Assembly (NCBI RefSeq): GCF_000224145.3
Contig: NC_020166.2
Span: forward strand, 6,805,632-6,869,631
Reading direction: 5' to 3'
Origin: Ciona intestinalis
Taxonomy: Eukaryota > Chordata > Ascidiacea > Phlebobranchia > Cionidae
Length of the DNA: 64,000 bases
A program made the translations under genes and the position numbers. Of the stretch, positions 46,471-59,774 are shown one piece after another; the stretch's first letter is position 1, and every line of letters begins with the position of its first letter. The notes beneath the pieces were generated by a model. The model saw only the letters and a program-made list of their open reading frames with translations. It made no database searches and was not told the DNA's origin.

Positions 46471-47356
46471 CAGTAGCTCACTATTGCTACCTGGTGGATG
46501 AACTTTTTAACAATGACGCCCCAGTGCTGCTCAATAGTGTTTCCAGTTGTTAAAATTCTTCTTAAACCAATTTAAAGCCAGGCAACACTAGGTTGCAAAT
46601 GACCGTTACAAATCGTTTTTTTTTAGTGAGGCTTACACGTGGTTTAACTTTGTAATGTAATCGTAGTAAAACAAGAATTTCGTTTGCAGTTCGCATGGCA
46701 TCGTCGTCCAATGGTAAAATAAAGAACCCAGTAATATAATTTGATTTCAAGTTAGGTTGATATACTGGAAAGAATAAACGGGACTCCTCTGTAGTGAAAG
46801 GTAAACCTAGGAGTTTCATAAAACCAATGTAGGCTGGCTTTTGTGTGGCAGGTATGTTAGGTTAGGATAAGATAAGCCATGTTTTTTTTTTCAACCCTAT
46901 TTTGCGTTAAGCAGTTTCAATCCGGTTTACAAATTGTACACGATTGAAAATATAATTGTATTTAAAAGACTGTCCTATTGGACAGTTGTACGATGAAGTA
47001 GATGAACTGTAACAAATGTATATAGCTAGGCATCATTCGTGTATACGTATGTATTTTCATTAGGTTTTACAGAACTAAAAACAAACCTCATGTCTTTGAG
47101 GCTTACGGGGCAACTTTAATGCACAGTGGTCAGCAGACAGCAACAAACATAAGTTTTAACAGCGGCAATGTTATAGAAGTCGTGTAGTGTACAGTAAATG
47201 TGGGCTGACATGATGAACAATATTCGTTGGTGCATTCAAATTGTTAAAGGGCGACTTTACTGTTGAATCTACACGGTTTTAGGGGGCCGAGCGTAGTATG
47301 AGATGGGGTAAGTACTTTCAGTGCAGTGTTTGGGTCAAGGCAAGAGAATATTACAC
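46471..47356. other. Convergent 3' region between NAC-alpha (+) and the GPCR (-)
   Basis: The two 3' UTRs meet here. The minus-strand frame at 46562-46819 is open but has no recognised motif and lies inside the NAC-alpha 3' UTR. No repeats are seen. Confidence 0.6.
46718..46723 (+). promoter_or_regulatory. Polyadenylation signal of NAC-alpha
   Basis: AATAAA about 250 bases after the stop codon; a second AATAAA is at 46773-46778. Confidence 0.5.
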
Positions 47357-50300
47357 TTAAACATTATGATGGTTGGTATTTTCAAGGGTTGCATCCACGC
47401 TATTCGCGATCGTGTTAACACCAGACTTATTCCCCCTTGTGTTTGAAGTCGGAGACATAGGTGTTGTCGGTTGCCATTCAATACAGCAGAAGACTTTCTT
47501 CTTCAGGAACATTTTGGTGTATGTCCGCATCTTCGTAGATCCGAGATTGTAGAACACAGGGTTGAGGCATTCAGAAAATCTCAGACAGAAGTATTCTATC
47601 ATACCAAACCAATTGTCGACCAGGAAGTAATACCTTTCCCGAGGGTGAGTGTTGGCTCCCCAGAATTCGTAAGCTAAAATATATTTTTTTATAAACTATG
47701 CAGTAAGTTAGGGTAAAATGGGACTTTTCCTTTTGTTTCTAATCCCATTTTAAATGTTGAAGTGTTAATTGTTCAAATCCAAGTCAGGGAACATGAGTTT
47801 AGGTGCCAACGGTTTCCCATCTTACCACACAGCTATATATTTAAATTAATTTATGTAAGTGGGGCCTTTTTGGGTTCAGAGAATTCTGTGCGGCAACCAT
47901 ACCTGTAAAAGGAATGTATCCCAGAAGAAAAGAAATTATGATGAGAATTAATTGAAGAACGGCTTGTCGTTCCTTTCTCAATCTTCGTTCTTCCTTTCTA
48001 TAAAAAAATATAAAGAATCTCTTAGCTCATTTGCCATACTGAGGGATAAGACGGTTCGTATTATTAATCTCTGTTTTTGTCCCATTCGGTAATGAACAAA
48101 AAATATTTGAAGATTTTATAAGCACACTCTGGCGACTCTAAAAAGCGTTGTTAATTATATATAGGGTGTTAGGTGCAAACGGTTTTCCAGCTTAACCCAC
48201 AGTACTATCTCTTTGTATATCGCTCAGCGTTACATCTTTTCATGCAACAGTCCGTATTTTACTTACATAACGCTTACAAAGGGGAAAGTCATGCAAGTTA
48301 AAATATAACCACAGGATTTAAATATGCGCTCATGCATTTAAATATGCGCATATATATGACAGCGGTCACTACGCCAGCATCTTACCCAGAGGATACGAAG
48401 TTTACTATAATGGGTTGTCTAAATTGTCAGCCATACAGAAATAACAACAACCACAAAGTTACATACTTGGTAACCCGTAAGCTGGCACGGGGTTTTTGAA
48501 ACTGAACTTCTGTATTATAACGACTGTCGTTTTCCGGCCCCAGCAAGTCCAAACGAGGCGTTTTTTCACATTAAACCCAAATAACATATATAGGCCTACA
48601 TATATACTTATATGAAGATAGTCAATTAAATCAGTTAAAGTACGAAAAAAATCCTTACTTGTTTAAATTGGCGCTTCCTGACCTTTTCTTCAGAGTGACC
48701 GCTATTAGTATGCAGGTGATCACTACTCCGATAGTGGGGATGTACAGGAACAGTGGATAAGCAACTTTTTGATACAGTATGTACTTGTCAAGACTAAATA
48801 AAATTATGTCAATTAATAATTAAACAGTCTGTACTGCTCTCTGTTTCGACACACACCCCTAAAAATTGTTTAAAAAAACATAAGTCTAATCTGTTTTAAC
48901 GTGAAGTTGTAAAATTTAAACTGAAACCAAATTGAGGCGGGAATAGTGCAGCTGCGTGCGCTGTAATGTAATTCAATGTGGTAAAAGGTTAATGGCATTG
49001 TAACAGAACGTGCCGAACAACTCAAACGTCCAAGTAAACTCATTCCCTCGAGCAGTTTAGTAGCAGAAGCATGACGTAACAGGCAACAGTAACTTACTCA
49101 GCTAGGTTTGCTGTACAAGATGGCCATCTGGAATCCGGAGAACTGCTTTCCCTGTCTCGGGCTTTAGCACCGAATATAAACATGGAAGGTATGAAGCCGC
49201 TTATGATGCAAGCAACCCAGATTCCAACGATCCAAATCTAAGTGAGAAGTTTAAATCTATTTTTAGCTTGTATAAAGTTCACAAATATTGTTTTATGTGA
49301 AAGTTACATGCCGTATTGTACAATTTTGTGAAGGTTAATGTTCCAAAATATGCATGCTGTTTATCCTTTTGAATATTTTATGAATAGGCGCGAATGTGAC
49401 CGCTGTAAAGTTCGTCTATGTACAGTTTTACAAGACTCGCCGCCTCCGCCTTGGGTAATTTATAATTCGGCGTTTAAGAAAATCAACGCCGCAATTAAGT
49501 GCAGCCGCCACCTTATATTGCCTCGAAAGCTGTAAGTCTAAAGCGCTTAATTTATAGTACAGTACATGGCTACTTACGTTTGCGTGTATCAATTTCATTT
49601 TGTTGTATTGCACTGGATATTGAACTGATATGAAACGGACAATTGCAAATGACAACACGTGCAGAGCGGTTGCATATGAGGTCATAATGTCCGTCGCCCA
49701 GTAGAACTGTAAACACAATAGCTCGTTTATTAGGGAAGAGTACAATAACGTTACATGCGTATCGTTACGTCAGTGAATTTCGTAGTTTGAATCGACAGTG
49801 ACGTCAAAAACCACGCGATCGATTAGTTATCACCCGTATATAAACACACGACATGTCAGAACTCGGTTATCGGAATTCCCAATCAAACTTTCTGAACTTA
49901 TTTGTCCCAGCGTTGGCGAAGACCTCAATTGCCCTATGACGCATAGCCACTAAAGAGTCAGATCACTAATTACTTCATATTTTGTGTATTTCCCCGTTTA
50001 CCGTGTCATCGCGTTATTGTTATATACTTTACTTACAAAGCTGTATTAAAGATTTTGTTATCTTCTATAATATATGTAAAATCTAAAACAAAACGACGGC
50101 TACATTTCAGTTTCATTTCGCATTTATAATCTCCCCAACTGTAATGTTTATTCATTATATAGTAGAGTGGGGGGAGATAGGACACCTTTAACACATAATA
50201 TTCAAATAGCCTGATCGTGTTTTAAACAATTAACAACGGTCTGTGAAAGTCGTGAAGATACGGTTTTATAATTCATTGAATGTTCTTTGTTTACTACCAA

Positions 50301-51580
50301 ATGGTAAGAGAAAACTAAACGAAAAGGTGTCCCATCTCCCCCCACCCTACTATATTATACGATTAAACACGTTATCTACAGTATTATGCGCATTACCCTG
50401 CAAATTACAGGCATTATTCGAGTTGAACTTGTTTTCTAAAACAGCTTTTCTGGCATTTATTCGCGCACTGACGTTCGACGTCCTATACAGAACATCTTAT
50501 TTATTAAGGTGGTGACACCCAACAAAACAACAGTGCAAATCCATAAATCCATAAAGATTTATAAAAACAAGTATGGTAGTTTGGGAAAAACGGGACACGG
50601 GCAAAGGCGGGACTTTTTAAAAAATCTCTTTTTTACGGATATACCCATTTGGTCAATAACGCGCTTAAGGCCCCGTCTTCTCCTACTTTACTATATATTA
50701 TGCAACAGTTGATATATTTAGCTTAGTCACCTTGCAAAATACTGCAGGTATCGGGTCCCAAACATCGAACCCCCATGTTCTCCTATACAGGAAGAGCCAG
50801 CTAATCAGAGCCGAGAGCAGATCAGATATACACAAGGAAAAAATGAAGCGCATGAACAAGTTATTGCTGTTAAAAGAAGATAGTGTTATATTTCTATATA
50901 GCCCTATCTTGCCACACAGTGCTATATTAGCCTTCAACCTTGACAGCGAGTATATATGCCTATAGAAGGACCAGCATGAATTAGTATTTTGATTCAATTT
51001 ATTATACTGGCTATATAGAGGAGGTGTTTCACACTTCGTGTATATACGTGAAGTTCGTGAATAGAAAAGATATAATCTCAAATTTCAACGTGATCGGCAT
51101 TATGCGCATGTATATAAAACTCATGTGCCAGGACCAAAGAATTTAAGGCGTTCTTTTTTAATCTTATCGTAAATATATCGCGCTTAATAATTAATTTAAC
51201 TTAGAACGTATAGCTTACTTCAACTCCTTGTATGTAAGGATAACAGCTAGCGTGAGTGAGTTTCCCACCACGCCGAGGACAAGGAAAGTAAATATGATGA
51301 CCGCAGATATGGCGATTCCAATGCTATCAAAAGGAGGTTCGTAGGTCCTGTTAATGTCAAAAAATATAGAATTTAAGAACGAATATGCATTTCTTAAGTT
51401 AAACCATTTTTAAAAGCATTTTAAGCCAGATAACCTCTAAGTAGTAGCTAGAAGGAATTGTCATACATTTGTAAGATATGAACTTGATCATGCATGAGTA
51501 TAGTGTTATAAAAGCTATATAAGGCTAAGCTTAACTTACGAGTTAGTATTAGTCGACATTGACACTTCAAACAGACTCAT
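47357..51580 (-). CDS. Class A (rhodopsin-like) G-protein-coupled receptor, 8 exons
   Basis: Exons (coding order): 51580-51540, 51347-51219, 50866-50731, 49706-49578, 49237-49098, 48793-48659, 47997-47903, 47673-47357; 373 residues. The extracellular N-terminus has NMS and NST glycosylation sequons. TM1 carries GNSLTLAV; TM2 LCISDLLSAL; the Cys of AVFCK before TM3 can pair with the Cys of RWPSC in loop 2. TM3 ends FAIVRFISVQYP, so DRY is VRF. TM4 is around IWIVGIWVACIISGFIP, TM5 around PLFLYIPTIGVVITCILIAV; TM6 (LQLILIIISFLLGYIPF) lacks the CWxP motif; TM7 has NPVFYNL. The intracellular loop 3 is short and basic. The ligand is unknown. The ATG chosen follows an acceptor at 51617 and is the first in frame; an earlier coding exon is possible. 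Confidence 0.88.
47702..47837 (+). mobile_element. MITE in a GPCR intron, GGGTAAG subfamily
   Basis: Left end CAGTAAGTTAGGGTAAAATG, right end CCCATCTTACCACACAGCTA; about 136 bp, internally deleted. Confidence 0.65.
48037..48208 (+). mobile_element. MITE in a GPCR intron, GGGTAAG subfamily
   Basis: Left end TACTGAGGGATAAGACGG, right end CAGCTTAACCCACAGTACTA, internal GTCCCATTCGGTAATGAACA. Confidence 0.65.
48408..48590 (+). mobile_element. SINE tail fragment in a GPCR intron
   Basis: GGGTTGTCTAAATTGTCAGC and GGTAACCCGTAAGCTGGCAC match the tail of the SINE at 31735-32100. The tRNA-like head is absent. Confidence 0.65.
50157..50354 (+). mobile_element. Full-length MITE in a GPCR intron
   Basis: Left end ATAGTAGAGTGGGGGGAGAT, right end CATCTCCCCCCACCCTACTA, about 198 bp. 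Confidence 0.8.
50571..50697 (+). mobile_element. Shortened MITE in a GPCR intron
   Basis: Left end GTATGGTAGTTTGGGAAAAA, right end CCCCGTCTTCTCCTACTTTA; the centre is deleted. Confidence 0.55.
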
Positions 51581-52132
51581 ATTTTGCTCAGGAAGGGCAG
51601 TCACCAGATTAGTTGACCTGTTTAAAAAAAGTCAATTTAAATCTCTAATTAAACGCAGCTTTGATTCGTATAGTACAACCTATATGTCACTAATATTCCC
51701 TTTCAAAATTGCGCCCTAGTAAACTTACATTCGTTAATTTCAATAATGTACGGATACTCTAATTACCAATATTTTTTTCCAATATCGTTGCAAGGATAAG
51801 CTAAATACTTTACAACTTTGAATATCACTGAATGACCGCCCAACTGCGGAACGCGTATTTAACCTGCATGTATACTGACGTGTGTTTCCTGTAGTTGCCT
51901 AACATATATAAACCCTTTTTCGTGTAATAACGCTGCATTTTTGTGTCTGATGTGACTCATTGTTTCACCAGACACTCCGTTCTAACCTGTATGCCCTCAT
52001 TCTATATACAACTAAATGCACGTAGAATATGTTTATCCAAAATGTTTATACCAGCTCCGTGGTCACTAAATTTTCGAGAAGTGGCGTGTCAAAACAGCAA
52101 CGTAATAAGCATATGAGAAGTTATGGTATATA
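51581..52132. other. 5' flank of the GPCR
   Basis: Contains the acceptor-like TTTAAACAG and in-frame sequence up to 51617, suggesting an upstream exon in the 5' UTR or coding. No promoter element is clear. Confidence 0.45.
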
Positions 52133-52334
52133 TATAGTGGGGTGGGGGAAGATGGGACACCTTTACAAATTATCCAAATACCCTGATCGTGTTTTAAACA
52201 GCTAACAACGGCTTTAGGAGTCAGTCGTAAGGGTACGGTGTTATAAATATTTGACTATTTTTTGTTTAGTATGTACTAAATGGGAGTTGAAAATAGAATG
52301 AAAGGTGTCCCACTCTCGACCACCCTACTGTATA
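52131..52334 (+). mobile_element. Full-length MITE
   Basis: Left end TAGTGGGGTGGGGGAAGATG, right end CACTCTCGACCACCCTACTG. Confidence 0.8.
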
Positions 52335-52947
52335 GCAAATTACTATAATGTGATGAGAAAAACATCTTTTCTGAGTTAATGGCGACATTCATCATCACTT
52401 TTTTTATTGTTATACGATGTCACATATGCTGCGGTTGGTTTTAACGCTATATACGAGTTTAGCGCAAAATATACCGTGTAATAAAACACGTATATAGCCT
52501 TTTATATTATAGTATAGATTACTGCACGGTATGATTACTGCAACTGACTTTCTGCACGAATAATGTCTAGGCTACGGTTTACTTAATAGCGTAACCCGCC
52601 ATTTCAAGTCTGATAAACCACAGCTGTCTGTATACTAACATTGATCTAAATACCAACACGACTTCTAAAATATTATTTCCCCGAATTCAGCGACCATTGT
52701 GGTCAAATTAACATTTATGCTTACCGGTTAAACAGCTGAATGAACTTGAATTACTGGTTGGCACTTGAATAACAATGTAACAAACTTCCGCTTCGACCGA
52801 CGAAGCGTTAATCACTAAAGGATTCACAACTATACATTAACACAAGCGTAACACTAGTCAAAATAAAACTAAGTCTGTTCGCAACAGTAGTGTTTAAAAT
52901 AAAACTGTAAGCGTCTCACTTAACTTTGATTCGAACATCTATTTTTT

Positions 52948-53120
52948 AGAACATTTTTTATTTTATTTTCCCGTTCTATTTGGTAGTATAAACAAAGAAC
53001 ATTTACAAAACCAACAACGTAACCTGAAACTGTAAAATGGCGTTGTAAGTTGTTACTAACACGATGAGGAAACATGGTTTTTATGTGCTAATGGTATCCC
53101 ATTTTACCCCACAGTACTAT
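52948..53120 (+). mobile_element. MITE, left end lost
   Basis: Internal CCGTTCTATTTGGTAGTATA and right end CCCATTTTACCCCACAGTAC remain; GGGTAAG subfamily. Confidence 0.6.
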
Positions 53121-53865
53121 ATCCCAAAATGTATGTTACTTTTACGGAAAATCCTTTTTCCCACCCGTGGCTTCCGAGTAAACAGTTTCGGAAAGGCGAC
53201 GGTTTAATCGTATTTTTTCTCCTACACACAAATATATTACATCAGCCGAGTATTTTTTAACCGTAGCGCTCAAATTGTAACAGCCATGTATATATTACTG
53301 TACTGGCCGAGTTCCATGTAAGCTATAAATAAACCAAACCCAGCAGACAATAATCGAGTCAGCGCTTCACAAAGGTCTAACGTTGTCTCTACCCTTTAAA
53401 GTTACGTAATACAAATTTTGTCCCTGATCCTTCACCTTAAAAGTCCTTACACGCCATATATGTATAAATATATATATACAGAAATAGCGAAGACGACGCA
53501 GATGCCAGCTTACGTACTACACGAAGCTATACTTTACGATTGGGTGATTTATTCGTTTCTTTTGCCCATTTAGCATGAATATTTAATGGCGAAGCTCATT
53601 TCTTACGTTTAGGTATTCCAGCACAGCGTTTAGTGGTGTACAACCCGTTGTTGTCGTAAATGGAACCAGCTTATACTCTTTTGACTGAGCGAATAAAATA
53701 GTTTGTCCATGGTTCGAAATTTGAAAATGTTAGCTTTCATACTTAACGTTTATTAGAAATAATATAACTGGAAACTGGTATATGCTCGTATATAATCATC
53801 CCTTCTTGTTTATTAAATGGTTAACTTTAGGGAAGCTTGGTCACGCAGACTAAATACGCTTGTCA

Positions 53866-54028
53866 ATGTTTTCATTCTCTTAAATCATACCATTTGGTAG
53901 TAGTAAACAAATAATATTTATAGAATTCTACAAGCGTATTTTCACGACTATTATTAACTGTTCAAAACGTGATCATAAAATATATAAGATAAAGGTGCCA
54001 ACAGCCTATTTTACACCACATTACCGTA
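53866..54028 (+). mobile_element. MITE remnant
   Basis: ATACCATTTGGTAGTAGTAA and GGTGCCAACAGCCTATTTTA are recognisable; both termini are eroded. Confidence 0.45.
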
Positions 54029-54667
54029 TATACATTCGACTAAAACCATAGCACGAAGTTAAAAACACAGCTTAAGCTACAAACTCATTATACGAAGTTC
54101 AAACAAGTACCACGCGACTAATAGCAACCTTTGACATTATCAGTAGTAACGTACAATCCTAAAACCCACAGTAAACGGTACCTCAAACTCAAGTTTCAGC
54201 CTCACGAGCCTGAGGCCTTTCCAGCTAACTTTCGTATCTTTTTATTTTCAAAATTAAGCTAAAATTAAACATTTTACGCTTTGTTGGCTGATGTTTCCCA
54301 GACATGGATCTGGGCTTTTCCGAATTGAGTGAAACATCAACATTTCGTCGCTTCCTATATACGAAACGCCGGCCGATTCGAAGTAACAGATATTTTTAGA
54401 GTCGAAAATTTACGCCACGATTATTATAGTGCATTTGTTGTTACGATTCATTTTATAATCATTAGTTTAAATACTTATATTTGCATACTGCTGTATTACA
54501 CTGCTTGTTGGTAATTACAAGTTTCTATATATTTTGTAACGCGCATATATTAGCAGTGTATACCGCCACTCGGATTTTAAGTTCACTTTATAACTAAATG
54601 TGTTTCAAATTCTCGCTAAATTTTTTGACAGATTGCAATGCATACGCAACTGAAAGCTTTAAAATAT

Positions 54668-54876
54668 ATATAGTACTGTAGGCTGTAGGGGAAGACGGGA
54701 CACCTTTGGCCCACATTATTCGAATATTCTGATCGTGTTTTAAACAATTAACGACGACCTATGGGAGTCATGAGGATACATTTTTATAATTCTTTGAATT
54801 AATGTTCTCTGTTTCCTACCAAATGGGTCGAGAAAATAGAGTGGAAAGGTGTCCCATCTTCCCCGATCCTACTATA
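54668..54876 (+). mobile_element. Full-length MITE
   Basis: Left end TAGTACTGTAGGCTGTAGGG then GAAGACGGGACACC; right end CATCTTCCCCGATCCTACTA. Directly abuts a second element. Confidence 0.75.
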
Positions 54877-54990
54877 CTGTGGGGTAAGATAGCACATGAT
54901 ATCCCATGTTTCGGTTGTATAATTCTTTAAATGTTGTTTATTACTATACCAAAATAAGAAAGATGAAAACATAAACTTTTTAACTCTAGT
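54877..54990 (+). mobile_element. Partial MITE, GGGTAAG subfamily
   Basis: Starts CTGTGGGGTAAGATAGCACA at the very end of the preceding element; right end lost. Confidence 0.55.
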
Positions 54991-55610
54991 ACAACCTAGT
55001 GATATATGTATAGTCTTGTTGCCTGGCGTATCGTGTTGTATTTTGGCTCTTCCGGCAACTCTCAAAACTCAATTTCTAACCGACGCTTTTAGTATATGTT
55101 TCGTTTCTATTAATTTTTGTGAAACCCCAACACCATGTGCTGATAATACAGAATTTACTACACATATCTGCCAAATTTTGCCCTACTGTTTACTTTTGAA
55201 TAGGCATTTTTAAACGTAAAGCAAACGTGTGAATTGCTGGTACAATTAGCGTCTACGTATATCCGAAACTCTAAACGTGCGAAACTTTATGAATTATTAA
55301 GGAGAAAACAAACTTCGTAAAGACACCTTAGGGCATGCTTATAATGTACGTTGTAACTCACATATAGAAAATGCTTCAAGTTATTATAATAAAAGATTAT
55401 GTATACACGATTACGGTGAATTATAATTCTGTAAAACTTTTTTATAAAACAAAATAGCTCCTCAAACTGAGTTTAACCTGAAATAAATTCATGAAACTAG
55501 TGCCCACTTAATACGTCAAACCAATATCTTCTTATACTTTATATGTACTGCTCATTTTTTTTAATTTTAAAAGTCAACCTTATTTTTAAATGGCAGTTAT
55601 AAAATGCATC

Positions 55611-55812
55611 AGGTAGGGTGGGGGAAGATAGGACACGTGTTCATTCTATTTTTTTCACCCATTTTGTGGTCAACAAAAAACATTCAAAAAATTATAAAAA
55701 AACATATCCTCACGACTTCAATAGACTGTTCTTAATTGTTTAAAACACGATCAGGATATCTGGATATTTTGTGCTAATAAAAGGTGTCCCGTCTTCCCCC
55801 ACTCTACTATAT
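55611..55812 (+). mobile_element. Full-length MITE
   Basis: Left end GGTAGGGTGGGGGAAGATAG, right end CGTCTTCCCCCACTCTACTA. Confidence 0.8.
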
Positions 55813-56282
55813 CCTTACCACAAACCAAGCCCTAAGACTTAAATCGTTCAGATAATTGACAACGATATTAAATTTCACATATTTACGAGAATTAGCTTAC
55901 TTTACAGTCTTTGGTCCAGAATTACTGGATTAGTGGTAACAGGTAATATAAACACTTCTCCCCACAACCACTAGTTAGATCTAATACTGCAGATTTGTTT
56001 CACCACATCTTATCAAGCACGTAATATTATCATCGGTTAGCATAAGTAACTATCTACTATAACAACATATTGCTTTACGTAAACGCTTCCTCTGACTTCT
56101 TAGATATTTTTAGGATTTCCCGAAAGATGCGGTTGACGTCAAAAATTACGGTACAACAAATCAAACATTTGCCCGCAGCATTATACTGCCTTATTAGAAG
56201 TCAGTATATTGCTTACAATAACTGCTTGAATAAAACAGTACACGATTTTTTCACTATCCAATGAACGTTTTATCAAAAACTT

Positions 56283-56478
56283 ATATATAGTATAGGTTGG
56301 GGGAAGATTGGACACCTTTTCGTTTTATTTTCTCGTCCCATTTGGTAGTAAACAAAGAACATTCAAATAAACATTATATCGTATGCTCACGACTCCCATT
56401 GACCGCTGTTAATTTTTTAAAACACGATCAGGATATGTATGTGCTAAAGGTGTCCCGTCTCCCACCACCCTAATATAT
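56283..56478 (+). mobile_element. Full-length MITE
   Basis: Left end TAGTATAGGTTGGGGGAAGA, right end CGTCTCCCACCACCCTAATA; internal CCCATTTGGTAGTAAACAAA. Confidence 0.8.
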
Positions 56479-57335
56479 ATGTGTATTATATGCTATAGTT
56501 AGAAAGTTTAAAAAATATGTTCTATGTACGTGATAACAATTAGTTTAATTTCATACTTACTCCATTATCATCGACTTTTCCAGTGTCTTGAGACGACTAT
56601 ACAGTTTCTACACACCTATCCTATAGTCAAAGCAGAAATTATCCTTCCGTATGTATAACTTATCACACTGTAAGTTACGTTTTGTAAGCCTAGCATCCGG
56701 CTACGTTATGTCTAAATAACAATCACTTTTCACTGGGCGGAATACACACACGTGAAACCATAGGTACGAGCTCACGATTTACATAGAATATGCGCGATAA
56801 CATTAATGATATACAAAGCGTGAACTGCGTCCTCGGGCGTACAGTGTATTTTATCACGACTACAAACGGCTCGTCTGTGAGGTTGCTCGAGTTTAAAACA
56901 GGAAAATAACCCAATATCTAAAAAAGATGCATATTTAAGCACTATTGGAACGGTGGCTTATTTATTTAAAATTTAAATTTCAACCGGTAGCTGGCACATA
57001 CAATGTAAACTACATTAATTATTCACGCGAAGACTGGGTGGACAACTTGATCCACTTTCGCCATTTTAGTACTTAGCTTCAGTTTATACCACTTTAATAC
57101 TTAGCTACCGGTATTGATATGCGGACTAACCCATTTCAACAAAGAACTTGTATTACGGCGTAATGTTTTCCGGTCAATGGTGGCGATAAAAAGACAACTT
57201 GGCGGTAAAATCATATTTTACATTATAAAAATACCGCTATAGGTACACAAAACACTTTGTTTGTGAAGTTTTGTTTATTTGCTACGTAGCAGTGTGCTAA
57301 TTGCATTTAAAGAAAACTCTTTTGTATTCAGGATA

Positions 57336-57523
57336 TTATATAGAAGGGTGGGGAAGATGGGACGCCTTTAGCACTGAATATCCAAATATCCTAATCGTGT
57401 TTTAAACAATTAACAACCATGGGAGTCGTGAGGATACGTTTTTATAATTTTTTGACTGTTCTTTGTTTACTGTCATATAGGACGAGAAAATAGAATAAAA
57501 AGTTGTCCCACCCATCACTATAG
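57336..57523 (+). mobile_element. MITE
   Basis: Left end TATATAGAAGGGTGGGGAAG, right end GTTGTCCCACCCATCACTAT. Confidence 0.75.
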
Positions 57524-58494
57524 AACGGTGAGAGTTTTGCGCGTGTAATCATTCAAAAGTTGGGCTGTCACGTTTGCAAGTTATTTTTAATTGAAAAACG
57601 TTCGCTTTGTGATAACATTATTACGTCACAAATAAAAGCGCAACTTCGTAAACAAACACAAAAGCAACCCAAAACAACAACCGGCAACAGAGTGACTCAC
57701 AACGAACGTATGTGCTTTATTTTTACAAGGTTTCGACTCCTAACCAAACCTCATCAGAGGTCGTAACATTTTTACAAATTGCAGTCACAATATTGTTTCA
57801 GGCTTACAGTTAACTTTTCGTTTGACTTAAAATCAGCAGGTTTATTTTGTTTCAAATTATTCGTGCCGGTTTGCTCGTCGTTTGTGACTAGTAATTGCAA
57901 TTACTTTCACTTAAACTGCTCACGCAAACAAACGTAGCCCAAGTTTGCGTCAGCACGTCAGCACGCAACGTCGAATAGTTAGATATAAAACAACCCCACA
58001 TTTGAAGTTGCCTTTATTTAGCGTAAAGCACCAGCAAATAAATAGTTGGAAATAAGAAATATCTCTTAGCTGTAAGGTACGTACGATTAATAAATTAAAT
58101 ATATTAAGAGACATTATTTTATAGAGTGTACAATATATTACTGTAATTCCCTTGTTTATATCCATCTAGTAAATATACTAAAGCTGTTCTAACTAATAGA
58201 CTAAGTGTCTAAGATTTCTGTTGTAAATTTACATTAGAATTGAGAGTTGCGAACTACCTACTGCGTTAATGTGTTTGATATGTCAGTATTTACGAAGGTC
58301 ATTTTCTTAGAAAACAGAGTATAAATATGCAGAGCCGCACGCGCGGCACTAGTAATTTTTTAAATTTAAACTAAAGACCAAACTTCGTAGTACAGTCACT
58401 ATAAGGGTGACACGTAACTTACGTTAGTTTCAACGTCACGAAAATTTCGCAAAACAAAACACCCCTTTCAAATTCATTTGTTAATATAGATAGA

Positions 58495-58688
58495 TATTAC
58501 TGTGGGGTAAGTTGGGTTACCGTTTGCACTTAAATGCCATAATTCCTGACTTTGCTTTAAACGATTAACAACGCTCTTTTAAAGTCACGGGGCTACGGTT
58601 ATATAATATTGTAAATATTCTGTGTTAACTACTAAATGTGACGAGAAAATAGAATGAAACATTTTTCATCTTACCCCACCCTAATATA
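58495..58688 (+). mobile_element. MITE, GGGTAAG subfamily
   Basis: Left end TTACTGTGGGGTAAGTTGGG, right end TTTCATCTTACCCCACCCTA. Immediately followed by an element of the other subfamily. Confidence 0.75.
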
Positions 58689-58689
58689 T

Positions 58690-58889
58690 TTAGTTAGGGT
58701 AGGGGAAGATGGGACACCATTAGCACATAATATCCAGATATCCTGATCGTGTTTTAAACAATTAACAACGTTCTATGAGGGTCATGAGGACATGGTTTCA
58801 TATTTCTTTAAATGTTCTTTGTTTACTAATAAATGGGACGAGAAAATAGAATTAAAAAGTGTCCCATCTTCCCTCATCCTACTGTATCT
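58690..58889 (+). mobile_element. Full-length MITE
   Basis: Left end TAGTTAGGGTAGGGGAAGAT, right end CCATCTTCCCTCATCCTACT. Confidence 0.8.
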
Positions 58890-59270
58890 CTAGTAGGCCG
58901 CATATTAATTTAAAAGTACATCCGCTGCTGGCGTTCGAAACGAAATGATTGTTATATTCGCTTACGTCTGAGATAATAACCAAGTTCCGCAGGTATGCTA
59001 ATTAAGGTACATGAATTTAATTGGAATTAATTCTTTCTGACGCAGCATTGTATGAATTGTCCGAACTTTATCAACGGTTGCAAAACGTTCTTGTTTCACC
59101 TCGAATTTCGTGCGTCATTTAGTCAGAATCTATATGTACGTAAGCCAGATGTTGTTTGTGGGAAATTTAGATTGTTTATTGAATAGAAATTTGTTTGTTT
59201 TAAGTTTTCGTTTATTCACTTGCAGAGTCATATTTAGATTCATCATGATATTAAGTAGGCCTTGGTTCCA

Positions 59271-59411
59271 TATATAGTAGAATGGGGGAAGATGGGACAC
59301 TAACATAACCTCAAGCCTCCAATAGACCGTTGTTAATTGTTTAAAACACAATAAGAATATTTGAATAATATGTACTAAAGGTGTTCCATCTTCTCCCACC
59401 ATACTATATAT
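59271..59411 (+). mobile_element. Internally deleted MITE
   Basis: Left end TATAGTAGAATGGGGGAAGA, right end TTCTCCCACCATACTATATA; 141 bp, lacking the usual TTTGTTTACTACC landmark. Confidence 0.75.
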
Positions 59412-59774
59412 GCCAATCAATAAGATAAAACCGTTATGAGACAGATTTTCCGTTTGGCTACTAGTAACCTTAGAATAATACCATTAAAATATAAATGTTA
59501 TTAGATTTCTGAGATGCATAGAAAACACCGACCGTCGTCGTGGTACAACTGTGAGCGCGCCACCTTGTGCCTATAACATCTGCCTCGTGGTTAGGATTTA
59601 AGGCTTGTCTCTATACGATATACCATTGTGTTTGTGTACGTACGTGTTCATTATATTGGGTAAGTCACTTAACGACAACTGTTCCTATCAATTCCCTTAT
59701 GATTTGTTTAAAGTTTTAATCACGCAGTAAAGGCGCATTAAAAATACTGCCAAAAATCACCCCCGACCTTTATA

